This document shows, in pieces, positions 27,719-35,997 of a stretch of 64,000 nt of DNA. The position numbers and the translations under genes are program-made. This stretch comes from Peribacillus sp. Bi96 (GTDB lineage Bacteria; Bacillota; Bacilli; Bacillales; DSM-1321): the NCBI RefSeq assembly GCF_918698115.1, contig NZ_CAKKLV010000008.1:124001-188000 (forward strand), given 5' to 3'. The notes under the pieces were generated by a model, which did no database searches, had not been told where the DNA came from, and saw nothing but the letters and a program-made list of their open reading frames with translations. Every line of letters starts with the position of its first letter. Position 1 is the stretch's first letter.

Positions 27719-27732
27719 TGGTATCGCTTTCA
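27719..27732 (+). promoter_or_regulatory. Catabolite-responsive element (cre) candidate
   Basis: TGGTATCGCTTTCA matches the CcpA cre consensus TGWAANCGNTNWCA with two mismatches. It lies about 15 bp downstream of the -10 hexamer, a usual position for CcpA repression. Glucose repression of this locus is inference. Confidence 0.5.
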
Positions 27733-27834
27733 TGAATGCGGATTTATTTGTTTTCCTGAACTGACAAACAGTATTGAAAACAATTTACTGCTTTTGGACA
27801 TGATAGAATAAACATTTTAAAAAGGAGAATGAAA

Positions 27835-29085
27835 GTGAAGAAGCTGATTTTTCATTTGTTCATGTCCATGTTCCTGATTATTATTGTAAGTGCTTGTGGA
27901 TCCAGTTCGGATTTGGAAAATAAAGTCGTAAAGGAAAATAAGAAAGTCGACAATGAAGCTAGCCATGAAGCGAAGCCGGAAAAATTAATCATTTGGGAGG
28001 AAAAAGGTAAAGCAGAGGCCCTTAAACCTGTGATTGAATCATTTGAAAAAAAATATGGAATCAAAGTCGAGTATGAAGAGTTAGAATTAGCTAACGAGAT
28101 GTATGATCGACTTCGTCGGGATGGACCAATCGGAAACGGAAAGGCCCCGGATGTCGTAACTTTTTCTCATGAAAAAGTTGGGCAAATCGTGAAAGAAGGT
28201 CTGATTCAGGAAGTGAAGGTGAATGATGATGTATTAAATGCCTTCAGTGAATCCTCAATCAGGGGGGAAATGTATCAAGATAAGGTATTTGGATTGCCGA
28301 AATCCGTAAACACATCCGTTTTTATCTACAATAAAAAGTTAATGGCTAAAGCTCCTGAAACTATGAATGATCTTTATGAAATGGCAAAGAAATTAAGAAA
28401 AGGAAAAATGTATGGTTACTATGCCAAATGGAATGATTTTCATGATGCTTATGGAGTCATGGCTGGAATGGGAGGTTATATATTTAGAGATAAGAATGGA
28501 AATCTAGACCCTTCGGACATTGGTTTAAATAATGAGAGTGCAATAAAAGGGGCAACGTACATCCAAAAATGGTATCAAGCGGATTTGATTCCAACAGGCG
28601 ACAAGTCAGCGATCGAAAAGATGTTTAGTCAAGGGAATTTGGCTTCTTTCTTAAGTGACGGTAACTCGTTTTCCGAGAGAACGGATATAGGAATTGCCCC
28701 ACTGCCTGAATTATCTAATGGTCAGCCGATGAAAACGTTACTGGAAATCAAAGGCTGGCATGTAACAGCGTTCACAAAACACCCATACTGGTCCACCAAG
28801 TTAGTGGAATATATGACAAACGACGATCATGCTATGCAGCGCTATGAAAAAACAGGGGAAATCCCTCCAAATAAATCAATCAAACACAATGCAGCCTTCA
28901 ATGAAAATGAAAATGCACAAGCCCTAAGCATACAATTACAATACGCTGAACCAGTGCCGAATATTCCGGAAATGAATAAAGTATGGGGACCGATGAATTC
29001 TGCCATGGATGAGATCTCCACTGAAAAAGCAAACCCGAAAAGGGCATTGGATAAAGCGGTGAAGACGATAAAAAAAGATCTTTAA
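27835..29085 (+). CDS. Maltodextrin-type ABC substrate-binding lipoprotein
   Basis: 416 residues from the GTG at 27835, which has AAAGGAG seven bases upstream; the in-frame ATG at 27829 is too close to that site. A lipoprotein signal (VSAC, Cys21 after processing) anchors it outside the membrane. The body is a cluster B/MalE-type solute-binding protein (LIIWEEKGKAEALKPVIESFEKKYGIKVEYEE, PDVVTFSHEKVGQIVKEGLI, and the C-terminal VWGPMNSAMDEI). It should bind maltose or maltodextrins. Unusually, no malF/malG permease genes or ATPase lie beside it; the next gene is a GH13-like membrane protein. Confidence 0.88.
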   Translation: MKKLIFHLFMSMFLIIIVSACGSSSDLENKVVKENKKVDNEASHEAKPEKLIIWEEKGKAEALKPVIESFEKKYGIKVEYEELELANEMYDRLRRDGPIGNGKAPDVVTFSHEKVGQIVKEGLIQEVKVNDDVLNAFSESSIRGEMYQDKVFGLPKSVNTSVFIYNKKLMAKAPETMNDLYEMAKKLRKGKMYGYYAKWNDFHDAYGVMAGMGGYIFRDKNGNLDPSDIGLNNESAIKGATYIQKWYQADLIPTGDKSAIEKMFSQGNLASFLSDGNSFSERTDIGIAPLPELSNGQPMKTLLEIKGWHVTAFTKHPYWSTKLVEYMTNDDHAMQRYEKTGEIPPNKSIKHNAAFNENENAQALSIQLQYAEPVPNIPEMNKVWGPMNSAMDEISTEKANPKRALDKAVKTIKKDL

Positions 29086-29234
29086 TCGCGTTTTGTTTTT
29101 TCCATTTCATTAACGGCCACCGATATCTCCAATTTGTCCCTTTAGTGTAAAGTTTTTTATAATTTGGATTTGACCTTAAGGGGGCAAAAGGCTAATCTTA
29201 AAGGCGTAAAGAGATAGCTAGGAGGAGAGCGGAT

Positions 29235-30770
29235 ATGAGAAAAAGAGTGTTATCACTCGCTTTAATTCCGTTGCTTCTTTTTTACGCCATTCCAGTAGGA
29301 GCAGCTGAAAAAGAACAACGAACTTGGAAGGACGAAATCGTATATTCATTATTGGTCGACCGATTTTTCGATGGCAATATACACAATAATGGAGACGCGG
29401 ATGTGAATGACCCTTCTGCGTTTAATGGTGGGGATTTTGAAGGTGTCACGAAGAAACTAGATTATTTAAAAGATATGGGTTATACCGCTATCATCCTTTC
29501 ACCGATTTTTGCAAATGAAGATAATGGCTATCATGGGGATTGGGTGACCGATTTTTATAAGACAGATAAACACTATGGCACGATTAAAGAATTTAAAAAA
29601 CTCGTGAAAGAGGCACATAATCGCGATATGAAAGTGATCATTGATTTTCAAGCCAATAATGTGGGACCTAATTCATCTTGGCTGAACGATCATGATAAAG
29701 AGAATTGGTTCCATGAAGAAAAAAAGATTTCCAAGGACGCTAATCAAAAGGATTTGGAAACAGGCTGGGTCGATGGACTTCCGGATTTGAATCAAGACAA
29801 TGAGGAAACCCGGGCATATATACTTGATGCTGCCAAATGGTGGATAACTGAAACGAATATTGATGGATACCGTTTAAATAAAGTCCAATACGTAGCAAAA
29901 GATTTTTGGAAGGAATTCGTGGATGCAGTCAAATCTGAAAAATCAAATTTTTATACAATAGGCGATGTTCAAGGGGATGCCGAATTGATATCAAGCTACA
30001 AGGAGACAGGGATCGGTGCATTTATGGCTTATCCACAAAATGTGGAGTTACGGAAAGCGTTTGCTGCTCCCGATAAAGAATTGAAGCCAGTTTTTAAAGC
30101 GTTTACGAAGAGTGAAGATGAATTTGGAGGAAGTACTCCTCAGGCATTGTTCATGGACACTCAAGGTATGCCCCGTTTTACAAAGGATGCAGCCGATCAT
30201 AATGAAAACCCAGGTTCCAGATGGAAGATGGCGTTGTCATATCTTTATACGATGCCGGGAGTGCCAATCGTATTTTATGGATCGGAAATTGCATTAAATG
30301 GCGACATTGCCCCGGATAATCATAAATTGATGAATTTTAAGACAGAACAGGAATTGGTGGAATATATTACAAAGCTCTCAGATCTTAGAGACATGTACCC
30401 AGCTTTGACAAAAGGGGATGTGGAGCTTTTATATGAGAAAGGCGGAACTTCGGTATTCAAGCGTGTTTATGGTGATGAAACGATTGTCGTCACGATGAAC
30501 AATACGACTGAAACCCAAACGATTAATCTTACTGATAAAGAACTTGAAAAGAATAAAGAGTTGAGAGGTATGCTGAATGGAGATCTGGTCCGCAGTAAGG
30601 ACAACAGCTACTCTATCGTAATCGACAGGGAGACGACAGAAGTCTACACGCTGTCACCTAAGTCGATTATTAATATTCCTTACCTGTTAGTTATAGGATT
30701 GGTTCTTCTTATTTTTGGTATATTCATTGCTTTGGTTATTAAGCGTTCCAAACGGAACCAACCAAAATAA
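29235..30770 (+). CDS. Membrane-anchored GH13-like protein lacking catalytic residues
   Basis: 511 residues with a signal peptide (about 1-24), a GH13 TIM barrel from WKDEIVYSLLVDRFFDGN, a C-terminal beta domain and a single C-terminal transmembrane helix (about 481-502) followed by a basic tail, so it is tethered on the outer face of the membrane. The four conserved GH13 regions are recognisable but disabled: region I has N142 where His belongs (DFQANN), region II has N215 for the nucleophile Asp (GYRLNKV), region III has D244 for the acid/base Glu (TIGDVQ), and region IV reads D-TQG-M for D-NHD-M (309-311). The frame is otherwise intact, so this is a maintained protein and not a decaying gene. 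Perhaps it binds or presents starch fragments to the adjacent binding protein (inference). Confidence 0.85.
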   Translation: MRKRVLSLALIPLLLFYAIPVGAAEKEQRTWKDEIVYSLLVDRFFDGNIHNNGDADVNDPSAFNGGDFEGVTKKLDYLKDMGYTAIILSPIFANEDNGYHGDWVTDFYKTDKHYGTIKEFKKLVKEAHNRDMKVIIDFQANNVGPNSSWLNDHDKENWFHEEKKISKDANQKDLETGWVDGLPDLNQDNEETRAYILDAAKWWITETNIDGYRLNKVQYVAKDFWKEFVDAVKSEKSNFYTIGDVQGDAELISSYKETGIGAFMAYPQNVELRKAFAAPDKELKPVFKAFTKSEDEFGGSTPQALFMDTQGMPRFTKDAADHNENPGSRWKMALSYLYTMPGVPIVFYGSEIALNGDIAPDNHKLMNFKTEQELVEYITKLSDLRDMYPALTKGDVELLYEKGGTSVFKRVYGDETIVVTMNNTTETQTINLTDKELEKNKELRGMLNGDLVRSKDNSYSIVIDRETTEVYTLSPKSIINIPYLLVIGLVLLIFGIFIALVIKRSKRNQPK

Positions 30771-30849
30771 TCATATACCTCTCGATTGTCGGTAGCCGCC
30801 AAACATTGTCCCTAAGGCTTTGTGGAAAACAGGATCGGGAGGTTATAGC

Positions 30850-32499
30850 ATGAATAAGACCTGGTGGAAAGAAGCGGTTTGCTATCAAATATACCCGCGC
30901 AGCTTCATGGATAGTAATGGTGATGGAGTTGGGGATATAAAAGGATTGATTTCAAAGCTTGACTATCTGCAGGATTTAGGGATAGACGTTATTTGGATTT
31001 GTCCATTTTATAAGTCACCCAATGCTGATAATGGCTATGACATTAGTGATTATCAAGCAGTTTCAGATGAATTCGGTTCGATCGAAGATATTGATCTGTT
31101 ATTGAAGGATGTTCACGGACGTGGGATGAAGGTGATACTCGATCTTGTTCTGAATCATACAAGTGATGAGCACCCCTGGTTCGTCGAGTCACGTTCGTCC
31201 CGCGATAATCCGAAACGGGATTGGTATATATGGAGGGATGGGCAGGACGGTCGTGAGCCTAATAATTGGGAAAGTATCTTTTCCGGAAGTGCCTGGAAAT
31301 TCGATGAAAGGACCAATCAATCCTATTTACATTTATTTGCCGAAAAGCAGCCAGACTTAAACTGGAAAAATACTGATGTGCGACAGGCATTATATGAAAT
31401 GGTCAATTGGTGGCTCGATAAGGGAATCGATGGCTTCCGGATTGATGCGATCACGCATATTCATAAGCGTGAAGGCCTGCCGGATATGCCCAATCCTTAT
31501 TGGCATCAGTATGTACCTGCGTTTGAAATGCACACCAATCAGGATGGGATTCTGGATTACCTTCAGGAATTAAAAGAAGAGACTTTCTCTAAGTATGATA
31601 TCATGACGGTCGGTGAGGCCAATGGCGTCCGGATTGAGCAGGCGGAAGAATGGGTCGGGGAAACGAATGGGAAGTTCAATATGATATTTCAATTTGAACA
31701 TCTTGGGCTTTGGAATAGGGGACAGAATCACGATGTTGATGTTCAGGGGTTAAAGCGCACAATGACCAAATGGCAAAAGGGACTGAAAAACAAAGGGTGG
31801 AATGCTTTGTTTTTTGAAAATCATGACCAGCCGAGAAGTGTATCCACCTGGGGAAATGATCATCAATATTGGTTGGAAAGCGCAAAAATGATTGGGGCTT
31901 TATATTTTTTCATGCAAGGGACACCTTTTATTTATCAAGGTCAGGAAATAGGTATGACGAATGTCCAATTTGATTCAATTGATGATTATGATGATGTTGG
32001 AATGAAAAACTTTTACCGGATTGAGACTTCCAAAGGTCGTCCACATGATGAGATTATGCACATAATATGGCATAGCGGCCGTGATAATTCACGAACACCC
32101 ATGCAATGGAATGAAAAGGAAAATAGTGGATTCACAAACGGAACGCCTTGGATGAAGGTTAATTCCAATTACCGGGCCATTAATGTTGAACAGCAGAAGA
32201 ATGACCCGTCATCCATTTATCATTTTTATAAAAAGATGATTGAACTTCGAAAAAAACATCAGGTCCTTGTATATGGGGAATATGAATTATTATGGGAAGA
32301 TCACCCTGAACTTTATATTTATACAAGAAATATGAATGAAAATTCAGTGATGGTAGTGTGTAACTTTAGTGTGAATCACCACCAAATCGACCTTTCCTAT
32401 TGGGGGGGAATGGAACTTTTGCTAGCGAATTATAAGGAGTGTCCTGAGGGCTCCCTTATTGATTTACGTCCATATGAAACGAGGATTTATCGTTATTGA
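30850..32499 (+). CDS. Alpha-glucosidase, GH13 (oligo-1,6-glucosidase family)
   Basis: 549 residues from the ATG at 30850 (GGGAGG about seven bases upstream; ATG 30820 lacks a site). No signal peptide: cytoplasmic. The catalytic triad is D199 (GFRIDAI), E256 (VGEAN) and D326 (ENHDQPR), in the positions expected for the GH13_31 group. The residue after the nucleophile is Ala200; in this group Val there goes with alpha-1,6 and Ala/Thr/Gly with alpha-1,4 activity, so I predict a maltase/maltodextrin glucosidase over an isomaltase. It follows the inactive GH13 gene by 79 bp and ends the locus at a terminator. Confidence 0.9.
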   Translation: MNKTWWKEAVCYQIYPRSFMDSNGDGVGDIKGLISKLDYLQDLGIDVIWICPFYKSPNADNGYDISDYQAVSDEFGSIEDIDLLLKDVHGRGMKVILDLVLNHTSDEHPWFVESRSSRDNPKRDWYIWRDGQDGREPNNWESIFSGSAWKFDERTNQSYLHLFAEKQPDLNWKNTDVRQALYEMVNWWLDKGIDGFRIDAITHIHKREGLPDMPNPYWHQYVPAFEMHTNQDGILDYLQELKEETFSKYDIMTVGEANGVRIEQAEEWVGETNGKFNMIFQFEHLGLWNRGQNHDVDVQGLKRTMTKWQKGLKNKGWNALFFENHDQPRSVSTWGNDHQYWLESAKMIGALYFFMQGTPFIYQGQEIGMTNVQFDSIDDYDDVGMKNFYRIETSKGRPHDEIMHIIWHSGRDNSRTPMQWNEKENSGFTNGTPWMKVNSNYRAINVEQQKNDPSSIYHFYKKMIELRKKHQVLVYGEYELLWEDHPELYIYTRNMNENSVMVVCNFSVNHHQIDLSYWGGMELLLANYKECPEGSLIDLRPYETRIYRY

Positions 32500-32597
32500 T
32501 CTGTAAACCACTTCTATGGATTTGATTGGAAATTAGCGAAAAACCTATGTAGTTAGTCGTCTGACTTCTTTATTCCCAATAGACCTTCCGTTTTTTT

Positions 32598-32627
32598 AGA
32601 AGCTGATCCAACATCAGCTTCTTTTTG
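32598..32627 (+). terminator. Intrinsic terminator after the alpha-glucosidase gene
   Basis: AGAAGCTGAT and ATCAGCTTCT form a perfect stem with a CCAAC loop, followed by TTTTTG. Confidence 0.88.
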
Positions 32628-32839
32628 ATTTTAAAAAAAAGAGACAAAAAAACGGAAAAGTATGTATTTTCTGAAAAATTCAACAAACATTAAAAAAAGT
32701 ATGGATATAACTATTGAACTGAGTGTATTATGAATACGTACAAATGTATAAATATAAAATTTATTAGAGAAGTGTTTATTGGTATTCACTTTATTATGAA
32801 TGAAGTCAATAAAGGCTAAAGAAGGGAGAGGGGAAGTGC

Positions 32840-33883
32840 ATGGCCATCACGATAAAAGATGTGGCACAGCTGGCGAAAGTTGCTCCTTCGACAGTTTCTC
32901 GAGTGATTGCAAATAATCCTCGGATAAGTGAAAAAACAAAGGTACGAGTGCGTAAGGCTATGGAAAAATTAGGTTACCACCCGAATTTCATCGCACGCAG
33001 TCTTGCTAATCAGTCAACAAGGATCATTGGCTTGGTTCTTCCAAGTTCGTCAAATGATTATTATCAAAATCCTTTTTTTCCTACAATTCTCCAAGGTCTT
33101 AGTGAAGGGGCTCAGGAAAACCACTATTCACTATTGCTGGGCACGGGAAAAACAGAAGATGAAATCTACGAAGGGGTCGTCAATATGGTGCAGGGGGGGA
33201 TGGTTGATGGCATAATCCTGATGTATTCAAGGATGAACGATCAAATTCTTACCTATTTGAGAGCAAGGGATTTTCCTTTTGTCATCATTGGAAAACCCTA
33301 TGATTTTATCGAGGAGATAACATATGTCGATAATGATAATGTTCTGGCAGCCGAACAAGCAACGGATTACCTCATTCAGCTAGGGCACGAAAGGATTGGA
33401 TTCATCGGCGGCGATGTAACCCTTGTTATGACACTTGATCGCTTATTAGGATTCGAACGTGCATTAAAAAGGGTAGGAATCGCTCCTAGAAGTGAATACA
33501 TCTTGCACGAAGACCTTCTGCATGAAGGCGGACAAGCAGCTGCGAAAAGATTACTAACCATCGATGAACCACCAACCGCATTGGTGGTCAGTGATGATCT
33601 TATGGCTCTTGGCATCGTGCATTCTCTTCGCGAAATGGGTGTACGCACTCCCGAAGAAATGTCCATCGTCAGCTTCAATAATGTTCTTTTCTCTGAACTA
33701 TCATTACCTGCCCTGACTTCAGTTGATATTAATATCTTCGATTTAGGATATCAGGCCGCTAAGGGAATCATTCAGATGCTGCAAACTGGGGATACTCCTT
33801 CTGGGTCAATCATTCCGCATCATTTCGTGGAAAGACATTCTTGCAGATCCATCAAGCAAGGGTCGATGGCCATGTCTTATTAA
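32840..33883 (+). CDS. LacI-family regulator, MalR-like
   Basis: 347 residues. The N-terminal helix-turn-helix and hinge are typical of LacI (TIKDVAQLAKVAPSTVSRVIANNPRISEKT, then YHPNFIARSLANQST). A periplasmic-binding-protein-like effector domain follows (IIGLVLPSS.., TALVVSDDLMALGIVHSLREMGVRTPEEMSIVSFNN). GGGAGAGGGGAAG precedes the ATG. Its place at the end of the maltodextrin locus makes it the likely local regulator, resembling the MalR proteins of Firmicutes. In the B. subtilis map degA, another LacI-type gene, lies near asnO, so descent from degA is possible. It has its own leader and terminator. Confidence 0.85.
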   Translation: MAITIKDVAQLAKVAPSTVSRVIANNPRISEKTKVRVRKAMEKLGYHPNFIARSLANQSTRIIGLVLPSSSNDYYQNPFFPTILQGLSEGAQENHYSLLLGTGKTEDEIYEGVVNMVQGGMVDGIILMYSRMNDQILTYLRARDFPFVIIGKPYDFIEEITYVDNDNVLAAEQATDYLIQLGHERIGFIGGDVTLVMTLDRLLGFERALKRVGIAPRSEYILHEDLLHEGGQAAAKRLLTIDEPPTALVVSDDLMALGIVHSLREMGVRTPEEMSIVSFNNVLFSELSLPALTSVDINIFDLGYQAAKGIIQMLQTGDTPSGSIIPHHFVERHSCRSIKQGSMAMSY

Positions 33884-34023
33884 TCGAAAGGGCATTGCAT
33901 GAAAAGTAATGATTTTTTGCTGGAATTGTAGTCTGAATCTTTTGAATGAGAATCATTCGTTCGAGGCCTGCACCCCTTACCATACTTCTTATTATATTTC
34001 CGTGTTAACCGTCAATAGAAAAA

Positions 34024-34065
34024 GAAAAGCAGTGGATTTCAATATTCGAAATCCACTGCTTTTTT
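34024..34065. terminator. Bidirectional terminator between the LacI gene and the SDR gene
   Basis: AAAAGCAGTGGATTTC and GAAATCCACTGCTTTT form a long perfect stem with a seven-base loop and T/A tracts on the two sides. Confidence 0.9.
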
Positions 34066-34074
34066 CGTTCATTT

Positions 34075-34950
34075 TTATCCGTTTACAACGGTACCGCCAT
34101 TTACATGGATGACTTGTCCACTGACATAGGATGAATCATCACTTGCCAAATAAACATAGGCCGGTGCTAATTCCTCTGGCTGCCCTGCGCGGCCCATTGG
34201 AGTATTTTGTCCGAATTTGGCAACATCCTCTTCGCCGAATGAGGCAGGAATCAATGGTGTCCAGATTGGGCCTGGCGCAACACCGTTCACTCTGATTCCA
34301 TCTTTTGAAATGGAGTTTGAAAGAGCTCTCGTAAATGCCAGTATTGCTCCTTTTGTTGAAGAGTAATCGATTAGTTTCGGGTTGCCCTGATAGGCTGTGA
34401 TAGAGGTTGTATTAATGATGCTGCTTCCTTTTTTAAGGTGCTTCAATGCAGCTTTGGTTAAGTGGAACATCGAAAAAATATTCGTGCGGAACGTTTTTTC
34501 CAATTGTTCAGCTGAAATGTCAAGGATACTTGTCTGTACATGCTGTTCTCCGGCGTTGTTGACTAGAATGTCCAACCCGCCGAATTCATCAACCGTTTTT
34601 TTGACGACATCCTGACAGAAGGCTTCATTACCGATATCCCCGGAAATGAGTAAACATTTCTGGCCTTCTTTTTCAATCAATTCTTTTGTCGCTTTGGCAT
34701 CCTCGTGTTCATCCAAGTAAGCAACTGTCACATTCGCTCCTTCTTTTGCGTAATAAATCGCAACCGATTTACCGATTCCGCTATCTCCTCCTGTTATGAT
34801 TGCCGTTTTACCTTTTAGTTTGCCACTTCCTTTGTAGGTTGCTTTAACTGAATCAGGGTTCGGTTCCATTTTTGTTTCCACTCCAGGTTGATGCTGTTGA
34901 TGTTGAGGTGGAAAACCTTGTTTGTTCTGGTTTTGGTTTTGAGTAGTCAA
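34075..34950 (-). CDS. Short-chain dehydrogenase/reductase (YhxD/YdaD-like)
   Basis: 291 residues from a TTG with AGGAGG ten bases upstream. A Gln/Asn-rich low-complexity N-terminal arm (about 1-35) precedes a Rossmann domain. The NAD(P) motif TGGDSGIGKS is at about residues 54-63, NNAGEQH follows, and the catalytic Ser and YSSTKGA (Tyr-x3-Lys) are present. The extended N-terminus and GGDSGIG are typical of the Bacillus YhxD/YdaD/YhdF stress-related SDRs. Substrate unknown; several paralogues exist, so no symbol is given. Confidence 0.85.
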   Translation of the reverse strand: MTTQNQNQNKQGFPPQHQQHQPGVETKMEPNPDSVKATYKGSGKLKGKTAIITGGDSGIGKSVAIYYAKEGANVTVAYLDEHEDAKATKELIEKEGQKCLLISGDIGNEAFCQDVVKKTVDEFGGLDILVNNAGEQHVQTSILDISAEQLEKTFRTNIFSMFHLTKAALKHLKKGSSIINTTSITAYQGNPKLIDYSSTKGAILAFTRALSNSISKDGIRVNGVAPGPIWTPLIPASFGEEDVAKFGQNTPMGRAGQPEELAPAYVYLASDDSSYVSGQVIHVNGGTVVNG

Positions 34951-35142
34951 GATTAAAACGCCTCCTGTTTAATTATCTACGCTTTTTCTATTCCTTCTTT
35001 TTGGTAAATGAAAACATGGGAAAATTAACCTTCTTTGAGAAAATTTCGAATGATTAATTGAGGGAACATGAATAGTCTTACCATGTTCGATGAAGGAGAT
35101 TCATTTGAGGTAAGAAGGTAATGCCGTAGCTGCAACTACATA

Positions 35143-35178
35143 TAAAAAAGGCCCACCCAAAGCAGGTGAGGCCTTCTT
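35143..35178 (-). terminator. Intrinsic terminator of yitK
   Basis: On the minus strand GGCCTCACC and GGGTGGGCC pair (one bulge) around a short loop, followed by TTTTTTAT, just after the yitK stop. Confidence 0.8.
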
Positions 35179-35180
35179 AC

Positions 35181-35672
35181 TTAGCGGTAATTTAAGAATT
35201 GTACATCAATGGAAAGGTCTGCGCCACGGATTGCGGATATGATTCCTTGCAAATCATCGCGGTTTTTTCCGGTAACACGGATTTGATCATCTTGAATTTG
35301 GCTTTTCACTTTAAGACCACTATTTTTAATGATGGTATTTATTTTTTTTGCTTGTTCTTTATCAATGCCTTGAATTAGCTTTGCCCGTTGGCGGACGGTT
35401 CCGCCAGAAGCTCCTTCTAATTTACCATAGTCCAGATTCTTGATTGGTACGTCCCGTTTAATGAGTTTGCTGATGAGAACATCCTTCAACTGCTCGAGCT
35501 TATATTCATCGTCAGATACTAAAATGAGGTCTTCCTTTTCAATGGTGATGCTGCTTATGCTCCCTTTAAAATCATAGCGGGTCTGAATTTCCTTCATAGC
35601 CATCGTAACTGCATTCGTTACTTCTGAGAAGTCTACTTTGGATACAATATCAAATGAATTTTCCTTTGCCAT
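35181..35672 (-). CDS. yitK: YajQ-family protein (UPF0234)
   Basis: 163 residues from the ATG at 35672 (GGAGGTAAGTG upstream; the GTG one codon earlier is inside the spacer). The [36 protein letters not shown] start and [20 protein letters not shown] end are diagnostic of YajQ proteins, which have two ferredoxin-like domains. Family members bind nucleotides or RNA; a cyclic-di-GMP-binding role is reported for some in other bacteria. B. subtilis YitK is the orthologue. Single gene with its own terminator. Confidence 0.93.
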   Translation of the reverse strand: MAKENSFDIVSKVDFSEVTNAVTMAMKEIQTRYDFKGSISSITIEKEDLILVSDDEYKLEQLKDVLISKLIKRDVPIKNLDYGKLEGASGGTVRQRAKLIQGIDKEQAKKINTIIKNSGLKVKSQIQDDQIRVTGKNRDDLQGIISAIRGADLSIDVQFLNYR

Positions 35673-35796
35673 CACTTACCTCCAGCAGGTTTTATTTCCT
35701 TTATTATAGAGAAAGTGTGAAAGGAAGACAACCATATAGGCCTTATGTTAAATCGGGGACTGCCTATTAAACAAGCAAGGGGGCAAGCCCCAAGCT

Positions 35797-35928
35797 TCAT
35801 TGATGATCCGTTTTCTTCGAATAGGAGTGTTTACCTGCAGCGAGGTTTTCCTGATAAGCGATATTTTTTTCAGCATTTATCGCTTGGTTATCTTTTGGTC
35901 TTTTATTGTTATCTTTTGTTTTTGACAT
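35797..35928 (-). CDS. 43-residue hydrophilic protein, unrecognised
   Basis: A short frame that starts MSKTKDNNKRPKDNQ and ends SYSKKTDHQ: basic, rich in Lys, Asn and Asp, with no hydrophobic segment. GGAAGGGAG is nine bases before the ATG, a strong ribosome-binding site, which is the main reason to accept it. The composition recalls small spore or stress proteins, but I do not recognise a family. It follows degV on the same strand, and its ribosome-binding site is the right arm of the hairpin after degV. Coding status is plausible, not certain. Confidence 0.55.
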   Translation of the reverse strand: MSKTKDNNKRPKDNQAINAEKNIAYQENLAAGKHSYSKKTDHQ

Positions 35929-35930
35929 AA

Positions 35931-35989
35931 TAAAAACTCCCTTCCAAAATCATGATCAATATGTATTGTTCACAATTATGGAAGGGAGT
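35931..35989 (-). terminator. Terminator-like hairpin after degV carrying the next gene's RBS
   Basis: On the minus strand ACTCCCTTCCA and TGGAAGGGAGT form a perfect 11-bp stem around a 32-base loop with some inner pairing, followed by TTTTTATT. It looks like the degV terminator, yet its right arm is the Shine-Dalgarno sequence of the 43-codon gene. Confidence 0.6.
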
Positions 35990-35997
35990 ATGTATGT

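Noticed and set aside
29235-30770. Calling the GH13-like gene a pseudogene
   Set aside because: There is no stop or frameshift, the signal peptide and membrane anchor are kept, and a ribosome-binding site (GGAGGAG) is present; loss of catalytic residues alone fits a pseudoenzyme better.
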